Part shown: piece by piece, positions 36,888 through 43,224 of the stretch
How the letters are laid out: every line of letters starts with the position of its first letter
Position numbering within the stretch: position 1 is the stretch's first letter
Source of the DNA: an uncultured Prevotella sp.
GTDB lineage: Bacteria > Bacteroidota > Bacteroidia > Bacteroidales > Bacteroidaceae
Length of the DNA: 64,000 nt
Assembly (NCBI GenBank): GCA_937922435.1
Contig: CAKZVT010000012.1
Span: forward strand, 115,971 to 179,970
Direction: 5' to 3'
Program-made: the position numbers and the translations under genes
Notes under the pieces: generated by a model
What the model saw: the letters and a program-made list of their open reading frames with translations, nothing else
Database searches by the model: none
What the model was told of the DNA's origin: nothing

Positions 36888-37954
36888 AAGTTGTTTCGCT
36901 GTTTTGCGGTTGTGGGGGCATGGACTACGGCATGTCAGGCGGTTTCACTTATTTAGGATGCAAATATCCCAAGTTGCCGTTTGACATCATATATGCTGCG
37001 GACAACGACCCGTATTGCACGAAAATATACAATGACAACTTCCCTCACAAGTGCGTAGTGAAGGATGTCCGAGAAATAAACACTGACAACTTGCCTCGTT
37101 TCGACATTCTTACAGGAGGCTTCCCTTGTCAGTCGTTCTCAATCTCTGCACAAAACCCTCCACGCCTTGGCTATAAAGACGAAAGGGGTATGCTTTTTTT
37201 TGAAATGGTTAAGATTTTGAAAGCAAAGAAACCAAGAGCCTTTATCGCCGAAAATGTCAAGGGACTGTTGTCTGCAAACAACGGAAAAGCTTTTCCACTT
37301 ATATTAAACGAATTCAGCAAAGCCGGATACAAGGTGAAGTACAAACTATTCAACACCTCCAATTACGGCATACCTCAAAAACGGGAACGTGTCATTATCG
37401 TCGGCTTCAAAGACATAGCCGACTACGAGAATTTTGACTTCCCAACACCAACAACAGTCCAAACGAAAATTGCATTGAAATCAGTATTAGACAAGAATGC
37501 AAACAAAGATGACAAATGGTTTTTCAGTGAAAAAGCCGTAAAAGGGATGTTATTGGTGAAAGATAAAATGAATAAGGGGCGAGCACAAAACATTGACGAA
37601 CCATGCAATACCATAAGTGCGCATCTTGCAAAGGTCAGTCTCAACTCAACCGACCCAGTACTTAAGATTGGAGAAAGGTACAGGCGACTAACACCTGACG
37701 AATGTGCAAGAATACAGTCATTCCCAGACACATTCAACTTGACATCAGTAAGTGACTGTAGGAAATACCGAGCCATAGGCAATGCAGTCCCCCCTGTATT
37801 CATGTGGCACATAGCAAAGGCTTTGGCAAAAGTTACAGACCCTGACAATGAATATGAAACAGAGACGGTTCCACGTCTGAACCATACGGCAAAAGACATA
37901 AAACCGCAAAAGAAATCTCAACAATTAGATTTGTTTGACAGGCTATATCTGTAA
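36875..37954 (+). CDS. Second DNA cytosine-5 methyltransferase
   Basis: The 359-residue protein has VVSLFCGCGGMDYG (motif I), the catalytic PCQ in TGGFPCQSFSISAQNPP near residue 84, FIAENVKGLL, QKRERVIIVG and YRAIGNAVPPVFMWHIAKAL. It overlaps the end of the preceding gene (start at 36875, or 36884 in an ATGA overlap), so the two are co-translated. Two C5 enzymes in one system usually methylate the two strands of an asymmetric site; that is inference here. The gene shares the AT-rich composition of its partner. Confidence 0.92.
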   Translation: MARMKVVSLFCGCGGMDYGMSGGFTYLGCKYPKLPFDIIYAADNDPYCTKIYNDNFPHKCVVKDVREINTDNLPRFDILTGGFPCQSFSISAQNPPRLGYKDERGMLFFEMVKILKAKKPRAFIAENVKGLLSANNGKAFPLILNEFSKAGYKVKYKLFNTSNYGIPQKRERVIIVGFKDIADYENFDFPTPTTVQTKIALKSVLDKNANKDDKWFFSEKAVKGMLLVKDKMNKGRAQNIDEPCNTISAHLAKVSLNSTDPVLKIGERYRRLTPDECARIQSFPDTFNLTSVSDCRKYRAIGNAVPPVFMWHIAKALAKVTDPDNEYETETVPRLNHTAKDIKPQKKSQQLDLFDRLYL

Positions 37955-37998
37955 CTACACATCCGATATTACCCAACAATCAACAATGACCGCTCATG

Positions 37999-38098
37999 CC
38001 AAAGGCCACCTTTTACGCTGTAAAAGGTGGCCTTTCAGCGTGTAAAAGAGCACGTTTTGCAAGGCGATTGACGGTCTTTTGCAAGACGGCAGTCGAGC
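37999..38098. repeat. Family A array (copy 11), right border of the RM island
   Basis: Positions 38001-38074 repeat the left border (34130-34203) perfectly in direct orientation. After the repeat the sequence diverges from the left copy (GTCTTTTGCAAGACGGC). It lies in the 420-bp gap 37955-38376, which also holds half a family C element and the hip operator. Confidence 0.9.
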
Positions 38099-38217
38099 AT
38101 TGGCATAACGGATTGACGCACAGTGTCTTACAAACAGACGGTTTGGCACGTGCAAACGGGCGAATTTTAGCTTGGCACGCACGCCTTGCCTTGCAGCCAT
38201 CGGCCGCCTCCAAACAT

Positions 38218-38256
38218 TCTAATTCTTCACTCTTACCTCTTAACTCTTCACTTACC
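38218..38256. repeat. Half of a family C element
   Basis: CTAATTCTTCACTCTTACC and TCTTAACTCTTCACTTACC closely resemble the right arm of the element inside the patatin gene (14080-14111). No partner arm is present. Confidence 0.6.
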
Positions 38257-38260
38257 ATTG

Positions 38261-38320
38261 CACCCTTTAGGGTATAAAATAAGGTAAATTTTATAAAATT
38301 ACACCCTAAAAGGTATAAAG
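38261..38320. promoter_or_regulatory. Probable HipB operator pair
   Basis: Two similar sites, CACCCTTTAGGGTATAAAA and ACACCCTAAAAGGTATAAAG, have their GGTATAA cores 41 bases apart (38271 and 38312), about four helix turns. They lie upstream of the -7 box TATATTTG at 38337-38344 of the hip genes. The same two-site layout recurs at 54531-54590. Autoregulation by the small HTH protein is inferred from known hip systems. Confidence 0.6.
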
Positions 38321-38376
38321 TTTGTTTTTATTTTTGTATATTTGCGGTTGAGACCATCCAACCGTGACCTTGAATT

Positions 38377-38598
38377 ATGGGAAATACAGACCTTACGATA
38401 GCCGCCTTCGTGAAGGACGCACGCAAGAAGTTCGGCCTTACGCAGGTAGACCTTGCCGACAAGGCCGGCGTCGGCCTGCGCTTCGTGCGCGAACTGGAGC
38501 AAGGCAAGCAGACGCTGCGCATGGACAAGATGAACCAGGTGCTGCGCCTGTTCGGCCGCCAAGTAGGGCCTGTAGAGATAATGAAAACAGACAAGTAA
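38377..38598 (+). CDS. hipB: HipB-like HTH antitoxin/regulator
   Basis: The 73-residue protein is a bare Cro/C1-type helix-turn-helix: VKDARKKFGLTQVDLADKAGVGLRFVRELEQGKQTLRMDKMNQVLRLFG. It is the first of three genes, followed by a HipA N-terminal-domain protein and a HipA kinase. By analogy it represses the operon through the sites at 38261-38320 and helps restrain the kinase. No C-terminal tail is present. Confidence 0.88.
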   Translation: MGNTDLTIAAFVKDARKKFGLTQVDLADKAGVGLRFVRELEQGKQTLRMDKMNQVLRLFGRQVGPVEIMKTDK

Positions 38599-38700
38599 CG
38601 AGGAACAAGCAGACAAGCAACGAGGAACAAGCAGACAAGCGATGAGAGACAGGCGAAGGATACAAGCCCCTTGTCAACTCGTTACTCGTCACTTGTTTGC
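38598..38700. repeat. Family C-like repeat between hipB and hipS
   Basis: Direct repeats of ACGAGGAACAAGCAGACAAGC are followed by a partly mirrored TTGTCAACTCGTTACTCGTC and ACTTGTTTGCTTATAGCTTGC. It separates the hipB stop from the hipS start by 137 bases, so coupling is transcriptional only. Confidence 0.6.
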
Positions 38701-38735
38701 TTATAGCTTGCCACCCGTCGACTAAAAACTAAGAT

Positions 38736-39077
38736 ATGAAACGGGCATTGGTTTACCTGCACGACCGCCTTGCAGGCCGTCTGACAGAAGACGAGAACGG
38801 TTTTACGTTCGAGTATGACACCGACTACCTTGCGTCCGCCGGCGCGGAGGCCGTCAGCCTTACGCTTCCGCTTACGCCGGAGCCGTACAGGGACACGGTG
38901 ATGCTGCCCTTCTTCGACGGCCTCATACCCGAAGGCTGGCTGCTCGGGATAGCCGAGCGCAGCTGGAAAATAGACCAGCGCGACCGCATGTCGCTGTTGC
39001 TGGCCTGCTGCAAGGACTGCATCGGGGCGGTGAGCGTCGTCCCGGATGCCCACTCTAACCCTCCCGAAGGGAGGTAA
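38736..39077 (+). CDS. HipS-like protein (isolated HipA N-terminal domain)
   Basis: The 113-residue product matches the HipA N-terminal subdomain: LVYLHDRLAGRLTEDENGFTFEYD, SLTLPLTPEPY, LPFFDGLIPEGWLL and DRMSLLLACCKDCIGAVSVVP. In three-component hip systems this separate domain acts as antitoxin or modulator of the kinase. The native end is expected just after AVSVVP; the last ten residues (DAHSNPPEGR) and the stop codon come from a family B repeat at 39048-39079. Confidence 0.88.
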   Translation: MKRALVYLHDRLAGRLTEDENGFTFEYDTDYLASAGAEAVSLTLPLTPEPYRDTVMLPFFDGLIPEGWLLGIAERSWKIDQRDRMSLLLACCKDCIGAVSVVPDAHSNPPEGR

Positions 39078-39186
39078 CTTAATTTGTCTTGCATCTTAAG
39101 AATATCACCTTTGAAATAAAAAATAAAGTTTGTCACCCTATAAGGCTATCCAAGCTCCCTCCCTTCGGGAGGGTTAGGGTGGGTTT
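39048..39186. repeat. Inverted pair of family B repeats between hipS and hipT
   Basis: GCCCACTCTAACCCTCCC GAA GGGAGG (39048-39077) faces GCTCCCTCCCTTCGGGAGGG with TTAGGGTGGG (39150-39184). The left copy supplies the hipS stop; the right copy ends 4 bases before the hipT ATG and therefore overlaps its ribosome-binding region. Confidence 0.85.
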
Positions 39187-39188
39187 AT

Positions 39189-40127
39189 ATGAAGTGCCTA
39201 TACTGCTATAAAGAACTGAAAGAGGGTCAAGTAGACTACCACCCGGCCTGCGCCCGCAAGTTTTTCGGAGTGAAGAACGCGCCGAAGCTGCCATACGTGC
39301 GCGCCCAACTGGGCGACCTGGCACGCAAGGTGGTGCGCGCGCAGACCACGCTCACCGGCGTGCAGGCAAAGCTCTCGCTCGACATCGACCGTGGAGGCCG
39401 AAACCAGACAGACCGCTTCACCATCGTAGGACTGTGGGGACGATTCATCCTGAAGCCGCAGACCGACACGTACCGCGCCCTGCCCGAGCTTGAAGACCTT
39501 ACCATGCACCTTGCCGAAGCGGCAAAAATCACGACCGTGCCGCACAGCCTCATCCGCTTCAGCGACGGCGAACTGTGCTACATAACGCGCCGCATAGACC
39601 GGCTGCCCGACGGCCGTAAGATACCGATGGAAGACATGTGCCAGCTAACCGGGCGGCTTACCGAATACAAATACAAGGGTTCTTACGAGCAAATCGCCAA
39701 GGCCATACGCCGCTACTCGTCAGCTCCGCAGCTCGACGTGGTGAACTTCTGGGAGGTCGTGGTGTTCTCCTGGCTCACGGGCAACGCCGACATGCACCTC
39801 AAGAACTTCTCGCTGTACAACCCGGACGGCAGCGGACACATGCTGACACCTGCCTACGACATGCTCGCAACGACGCTCGTAATGCCCGACGACACCGAGG
39901 AACTGGCGCTCACCCTCAACGGAAAGAAGCGCAAGCTGCGCAAGGCCGACTTCATACGCTCCATCACTTCGTCGGGCGTCGACGAGAAGGTAATCGACAA
40001 CATGGCGCGACGCTTCGGCCGGGTGCTGCCCAAATGGTTCGACATCATCGACCGTTCGTTCCTGCCCGAGGACATGCGCCACGCCTACAAGAACCTTATT
40101 CTGCGGCGCATCATCATGCTTAAATGA
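39189..40127 (+). CDS. HipT/HipA-like serine-threonine kinase toxin
   Basis: The 312-residue protein starts with a short cysteine motif (CLYCYKELKEGQVDYHPACARKFFG) usual for Bacteroidetes HipA proteins. It carries the kinase core: TLTGVQAKLSL (P-loop-like), FILKPQ (ATP lysine), the catalytic loop GNADMHLKNFSL near 198-209, and LTPAYDMLAT (metal-binding aspartate). HipA-type kinases phosphorylate translation factors such as aminoacyl-tRNA synthetases and slow growth; the target here is unknown. A 111-base repeat pair separates it from hipS. Confidence 0.9.
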   Translation: MKCLYCYKELKEGQVDYHPACARKFFGVKNAPKLPYVRAQLGDLARKVVRAQTTLTGVQAKLSLDIDRGGRNQTDRFTIVGLWGRFILKPQTDTYRALPELEDLTMHLAEAAKITTVPHSLIRFSDGELCYITRRIDRLPDGRKIPMEDMCQLTGRLTEYKYKGSYEQIAKAIRRYSSAPQLDVVNFWEVVVFSWLTGNADMHLKNFSLYNPDGSGHMLTPAYDMLATTLVMPDDTEELALTLNGKKRKLRKADFIRSITSSGVDEKVIDNMARRFGRVLPKWFDIIDRSFLPEDMRHAYKNLILRRIIMLK

Positions 40128-40289
40128 GCCATAGGCATGAATTTCAAGGACGAAAGGCGGCCTGCGGCACGGCCATGCGCGGCAAAAGGCGGCAAAAGTG
40201 TTAAGCAATATTAAAACAGAAGCAGCCATGTTGTTTTTCAGATTCTTTTCAGAAAGGTTCATAATCTTTGCAACAGAAAAAGAAACAAC

Positions 40290-40769
40290 ATGAACAATAA
40301 CCCTAAAAACAAGAAGATTATGAAACGGATTATCCAAAGTGCAGTAGTAGCATTAGTATGCCTCGTGGCATTTTCGGCAAGTGCATTGGCAGACAACGAC
40401 AAGCCCATAAGCGTAAACCAGCTCCCGGCGACGGCGCAGCAGACCATCAAAAAGCATTTCAAGGCAAAGAAGGTGGCCCTCGCCAAGATGGAGACAGGAC
40501 TGTTCGAGAAGAGCTACGACGTAGTGTTCAACAACGGAGAGAAGGTGGAGTTCGACCGTCGCGGCAACTGGACGGAGATTGACTGCAAGCTGTCTTCAGT
40601 GCCGGCAGGACTTGTTCCGGCAAAAATCGCAAGCTATGTGAAGTCGACCTATCCCGGAACGAAAATCCTCCAAATCGAGAAAGACGACAGCCAGTATGAA
40701 GTGAAACTGTCGAACAGGCTGGAAGTGACGTTCAACAAGAATTTCCAGGTAGTCGACATAGACGACTGA
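40290..40769 (+). CDS. PepSY-like (DUF2874-type) periplasmic protein
   Basis: The 159-residue protein has a signal peptide (SAVVALVCLVAFSASALA). Two PepSY-like repeats follow: ISVNQLPATAQQTIKKHF ... VVFNNGEKVEFDRRGNWTEIDC and SVPAGLVPAKIASYVKSTYPGTKILQIEKDDSQYEVKLSN. The start may be 40320 (MKRIIQ). Such small secreted proteins are abundant in gut Bacteroidetes; the function is not established. A paralogue follows 124 bases downstream. Confidence 0.83.
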   Translation: MNNNPKNKKIMKRIIQSAVVALVCLVAFSASALADNDKPISVNQLPATAQQTIKKHFKAKKVALAKMETGLFEKSYDVVFNNGEKVEFDRRGNWTEIDCKLSSVPAGLVPAKIASYVKSTYPGTKILQIEKDDSQYEVKLSNRLEVTFNKNFQVVDIDD

Positions 40770-40771
40770 CT

Positions 40772-40816
40772 GCGGTAGTCCCCTCCACGGCTTACACGCC
40801 GGGAGGGGACTACCGC
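40772..40816. terminator. 15-bp perfect hairpin between PepSY-like genes
   Basis: Arms GCGGTAGTCCCCTCC (40772-40786) and GGAGGGGACTACCGC (40802-40816) flank a 15-base loop. There is no T-run; it may be a processing or attenuation hairpin. Confidence 0.6.
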
Positions 40817-40893
40817 CGCCCTATAATCGCAACGGCGAAGCCATACCCCACCCCAAAGCAAGGCCGCAAGCGGCTCACAACCACGACAAGACA

Positions 40894-41340
40894 ATGAGAA
40901 CCATCATAATATCACTGCTCGCCATGATGGCGACACTGCTCCCGAACGCAGCCCTCGCCAACACGGGCAGCGAAAAAGCCATACCCGTAAGCAGCCTGCC
41001 GAAAGCCGCGCTGCAGACCATCAAGACCCACATGGCTGGCCGCAAGGTGGCAATAGCCAAGATGGAGTCGGGACTGTTCACCAAGGAATACACCGTGATA
41101 TTCACCAACGGCGAGAAAATAGAGTTCGACGGGCGCGGCCGATGGACAGAAGTGAAATGCAAGCGGTCGGCCGTACCGGCGTCGCTCGTGCCGCAGCCAA
41201 TCGCCACGTACATACGTTCCAACTATCCCGACTGCCGCATTCTCGAAATAGAACGCGACGATGACGAGTATGAAGTGAAGCTGTCTAACTATGTAGAAGT
41301 AACGTTCGACAGCAGCTTCAACGTCATCGACATCGACTAA
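40894..41340 (+). CDS. PepSY-like periplasmic protein, paralogue
   Basis: The 148-residue product matches the previous gene throughout (IPVSSLPKAALQTIKTHMAGRKVAIAKMESGLFTKEYTVIFTNGEKIEFDGRGRWTEVKC; YEVKLSNYVEVTFDSSFNVIDID). It has a signal peptide ending ALANT. The pair evidently arose by tandem duplication and probably shares a transcript, subject to the hairpin between them. Confidence 0.83.
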   Translation: MRTIIISLLAMMATLLPNAALANTGSEKAIPVSSLPKAALQTIKTHMAGRKVAIAKMESGLFTKEYTVIFTNGEKIEFDGRGRWTEVKCKRSAVPASLVPQPIATYIRSNYPDCRILEIERDDDEYEVKLSNYVEVTFDSSFNVIDID

Positions 41341-41420
41341 GCATCAGTTACGATTGCACCATATAAAGACAATTAGAACGGATGATTTGACAAAACCGCA
41401 ACCCGTCGGCAACCGACGGC

Positions 41421-41540
41421 GTTGCAAGAGGCCACCTTTTACGCTGTAAAAGGTGGCCTTTCGCTTTGTAAAAGACCGTATTTTACAGGCCAAAAGACGA
41501 CATATTGGTAACACGTTGATAGCCAGCGTATTACGCATTG
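41421..41540. repeat. Family A palindrome array (copy 12)
   Basis: It contains AGGCCACCTTTTACGC and TGTAAAAGGTGGCCTTTC, shared with the RM-island border repeats. Other units follow, then the module CGTTGATAGCCAGCGTATTACG. It fills part of the 410-bp gap before the ATPase gene. Confidence 0.8.
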
Positions 41541-41682
41541 GTGGCTTTATAGTGTGAAACACGCTGCTAACTGGTGCAACAGAACACCCTGAATGCACTT
41601 TTAGCGTAAACCTTATTTCCTTATGCAGGTAAGCGTTTATACCGCATAAAACCATTAAAATAAGCAAATTCAGACGCAAATA

Positions 41683-41714
41683 TTTTGCAGTTAGGCATAT
41701 AATTACGATATTTG
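41683..41714 (+). promoter_or_regulatory. Promoter of the AAA ATPase gene
   Basis: TTTTG at 41683-41687 and GATATTTG at 41707-41714 with 19 bases between. The -7 box is part of the palindrome at 41706-41744. Confidence 0.55.
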
Positions 41715-41744
41715 CGTTACGTAAAGTTCGTAACGCAAATATCG
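41706..41744. promoter_or_regulatory. 16-bp perfect palindrome overlapping the ATPase promoter
   Basis: Arms CGATATTTGCGTTACG and CGTAACGCAAATATCG flank the 7-base loop TAAAGTT. A sister element with compensating base changes is at 57003-57041. It ends 7 bases before the ATG, so it could be an operator or a hairpin at the mRNA start that controls translation. Confidence 0.75.
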
Positions 41745-41751
41745 TAACAGT

Positions 41752-42891
41752 ATGGAAAACAGCAAAGACAGGGCATCGGCCAACCCCTTCCTTACATACG
41801 GATATGCAGGGCCGGAATATTTTTGCGACCGCAAGCAGGAAACCGCCGACCTGCTCTCGGCACTGCGCAACGGGCGCAACGTGACGCTGACCGCGCCGAG
41901 GCGCATGGGTAAGACAGGGCTGATAAAAAACGCTTTCCATCACACTGGGCTTGAGAATGACGGCACGGCGTGCATATACATTGACATCTTCCCCACACGC
42001 AACCTGCACGACTTCATCCAGATGTTCGGCAAGGCCGTCATAGAAGGACTGCAAACAACGGGCGAGATGGTGCTCTCGAAAATCACGCAGCTGCTCACCC
42101 ACTGCCGCCCTACACTCTCGGTAGACCCCATGACGGGTACGCCGAGCCTTTCGCTGAACGTAGTGCCTACATACGAGGAGCAGACGCTTGACGAGATTTT
42201 CGCCTACATCGCCTCGTCGGGGCGCAGGTGCTACATCTCAATAGACGAGTTCCAGCAAATCACGCAGTATCCCGAACAGCAGACGGAGGCGTTGCTACGC
42301 TCGCACATACAGTTTGCCAAGAATGCAAGCTTCATCTTTTCAGGCAGCAGGCGGCATCTTATGAGCGAGATGTTCCTCTCGGCCAAACGACCGTTTTACC
42401 AAAGCACGCAGCTCATGGAGCTACGACCAATCGACCAAGAGGCTTATTACAACTTCGCCGAAGGCTTTTTCGCCCGGCGCGGAGGGCACATCGACAAAGA
42501 CGCCTTCGGCATAATATACATGAAATTCTACGGGCAGACGTGGTACATACAGGCCGTGCTTAACCGCCTGTACGAGAGATGCCACGACGTTGACACGGTG
42601 GAAAAAGTCGACGCGACAATCGCCATGCTCGTAGAAGAGAACACCCCGGCTTATCAGACTTTGGCCTCGCTGCTGCCCGACAAGCAGCTGGAACTGATGA
42701 AGGCCATAGCCGCAGAAGACATCGTAGCCGCCCCGACCAACGGCGACTTTATACGCCGCCACAACCTGAAGGCGGCGAGCAGCGTAAGCAGCGCGCTGAA
42801 GGCGTTGGCCGACAAAGAACTTATATACAAGACGGAGCGCGGCTACATGGTCTACGACAGGCTGATGTCGCTGTGGCTAAGGGGGCTTTAA
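41752..42891 (+). CDS. AAA-family ATPase, archaeal-type (PF01637-like)
   Basis: The 379-residue protein begins PFLTYGYAGPEYFCDRKQE, then Walker A APRRMGKTGLIKNAF (about 48-57) and Walker B CYISIDEFQQI (about 160-170). It ends with a winged-helix-like domain (SVSSALKALADKELIYKTERGYMVYDRLMSLWL). Bacteroidetes carry many copies of this family and their role is unclear; defence or transposon-linked functions have been suggested but are not shown here. It is a single gene under an unusual palindromic promoter. Confidence 0.82.
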   Translation: MENSKDRASANPFLTYGYAGPEYFCDRKQETADLLSALRNGRNVTLTAPRRMGKTGLIKNAFHHTGLENDGTACIYIDIFPTRNLHDFIQMFGKAVIEGLQTTGEMVLSKITQLLTHCRPTLSVDPMTGTPSLSLNVVPTYEEQTLDEIFAYIASSGRRCYISIDEFQQITQYPEQQTEALLRSHIQFAKNASFIFSGSRRHLMSEMFLSAKRPFYQSTQLMELRPIDQEAYYNFAEGFFARRGGHIDKDAFGIIYMKFYGQTWYIQAVLNRLYERCHDVDTVEKVDATIAMLVEENTPAYQTLASLLPDKQLELMKAIAAEDIVAAPTNGDFIRRHNLKAASSVSSALKALADKELIYKTERGYMVYDRLMSLWLRGL

Positions 42892-43004
42892 GCCTGTTGA
42901 CGCGCCGACAACCATCATGGTTGAACACACGGAATAAAGCGAATTGCAGCACGTATCGGCCATGCAAAGAAATGCACTTGCAAGACGGTCTATATCCAGC
43001 CGTT

Positions 43005-43142
43005 TTCCAAAAGGTGGCCTTTTGCTTTGCGAAAGGCCACCTTTTAGCGTGTAAAAGGCCGTGTTTTGAAGCGCAAAAGATGGCCTTTTGCAACGCCGCA
43101 GACGGACGCTTGGCAATGCGTTGACTGTCAGCGGATTATGAT
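43005..43142. repeat. Family A palindrome array (copy 13)
   Basis: CCAAAAGGTGGCCTTTTGC, GAAAGGCCACCTTTTAGC and GCAAAAGATGGCCTTTTGC units end in GCGTTGACTGTCAGCGGATTA. It occupies the 330-bp gap before alaS; nothing else is visible there except the alaS promoter. Confidence 0.8.
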
Positions 43143-43166
43143 TTAGCCACGCATAAAGGCAAATAA

Positions 43167-43198
43167 TTTGGCGTTTTGTGGGATTTTTTATAATTTTG
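43167..43198 (+). promoter_or_regulatory. Bacteroidetes-type promoter of alaS
   Basis: TTTG at 43167-43170 and TAATTTTG at 43191-43198 with a 20-base spacer. Confidence 0.65.
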
Positions 43199-43224
43199 CC
43201 GACCGAAAGCAAACAAGACATAAT

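Noticed and set aside
38736..40127. HipA broken into two pieces by a family B insertion.
   Set aside because: Separate HipA N-terminal and kinase genes are normal in Bacteroidetes, and the kinase gene has its own conserved cysteine-rich N-terminus; only the last residues of the first gene come from the repeat.
41344..42102. A 252-codon minus-strand frame.
   Set aside because: It overlaps the AAA ATPase gene antisense and continues through a repeat array; no family signature.
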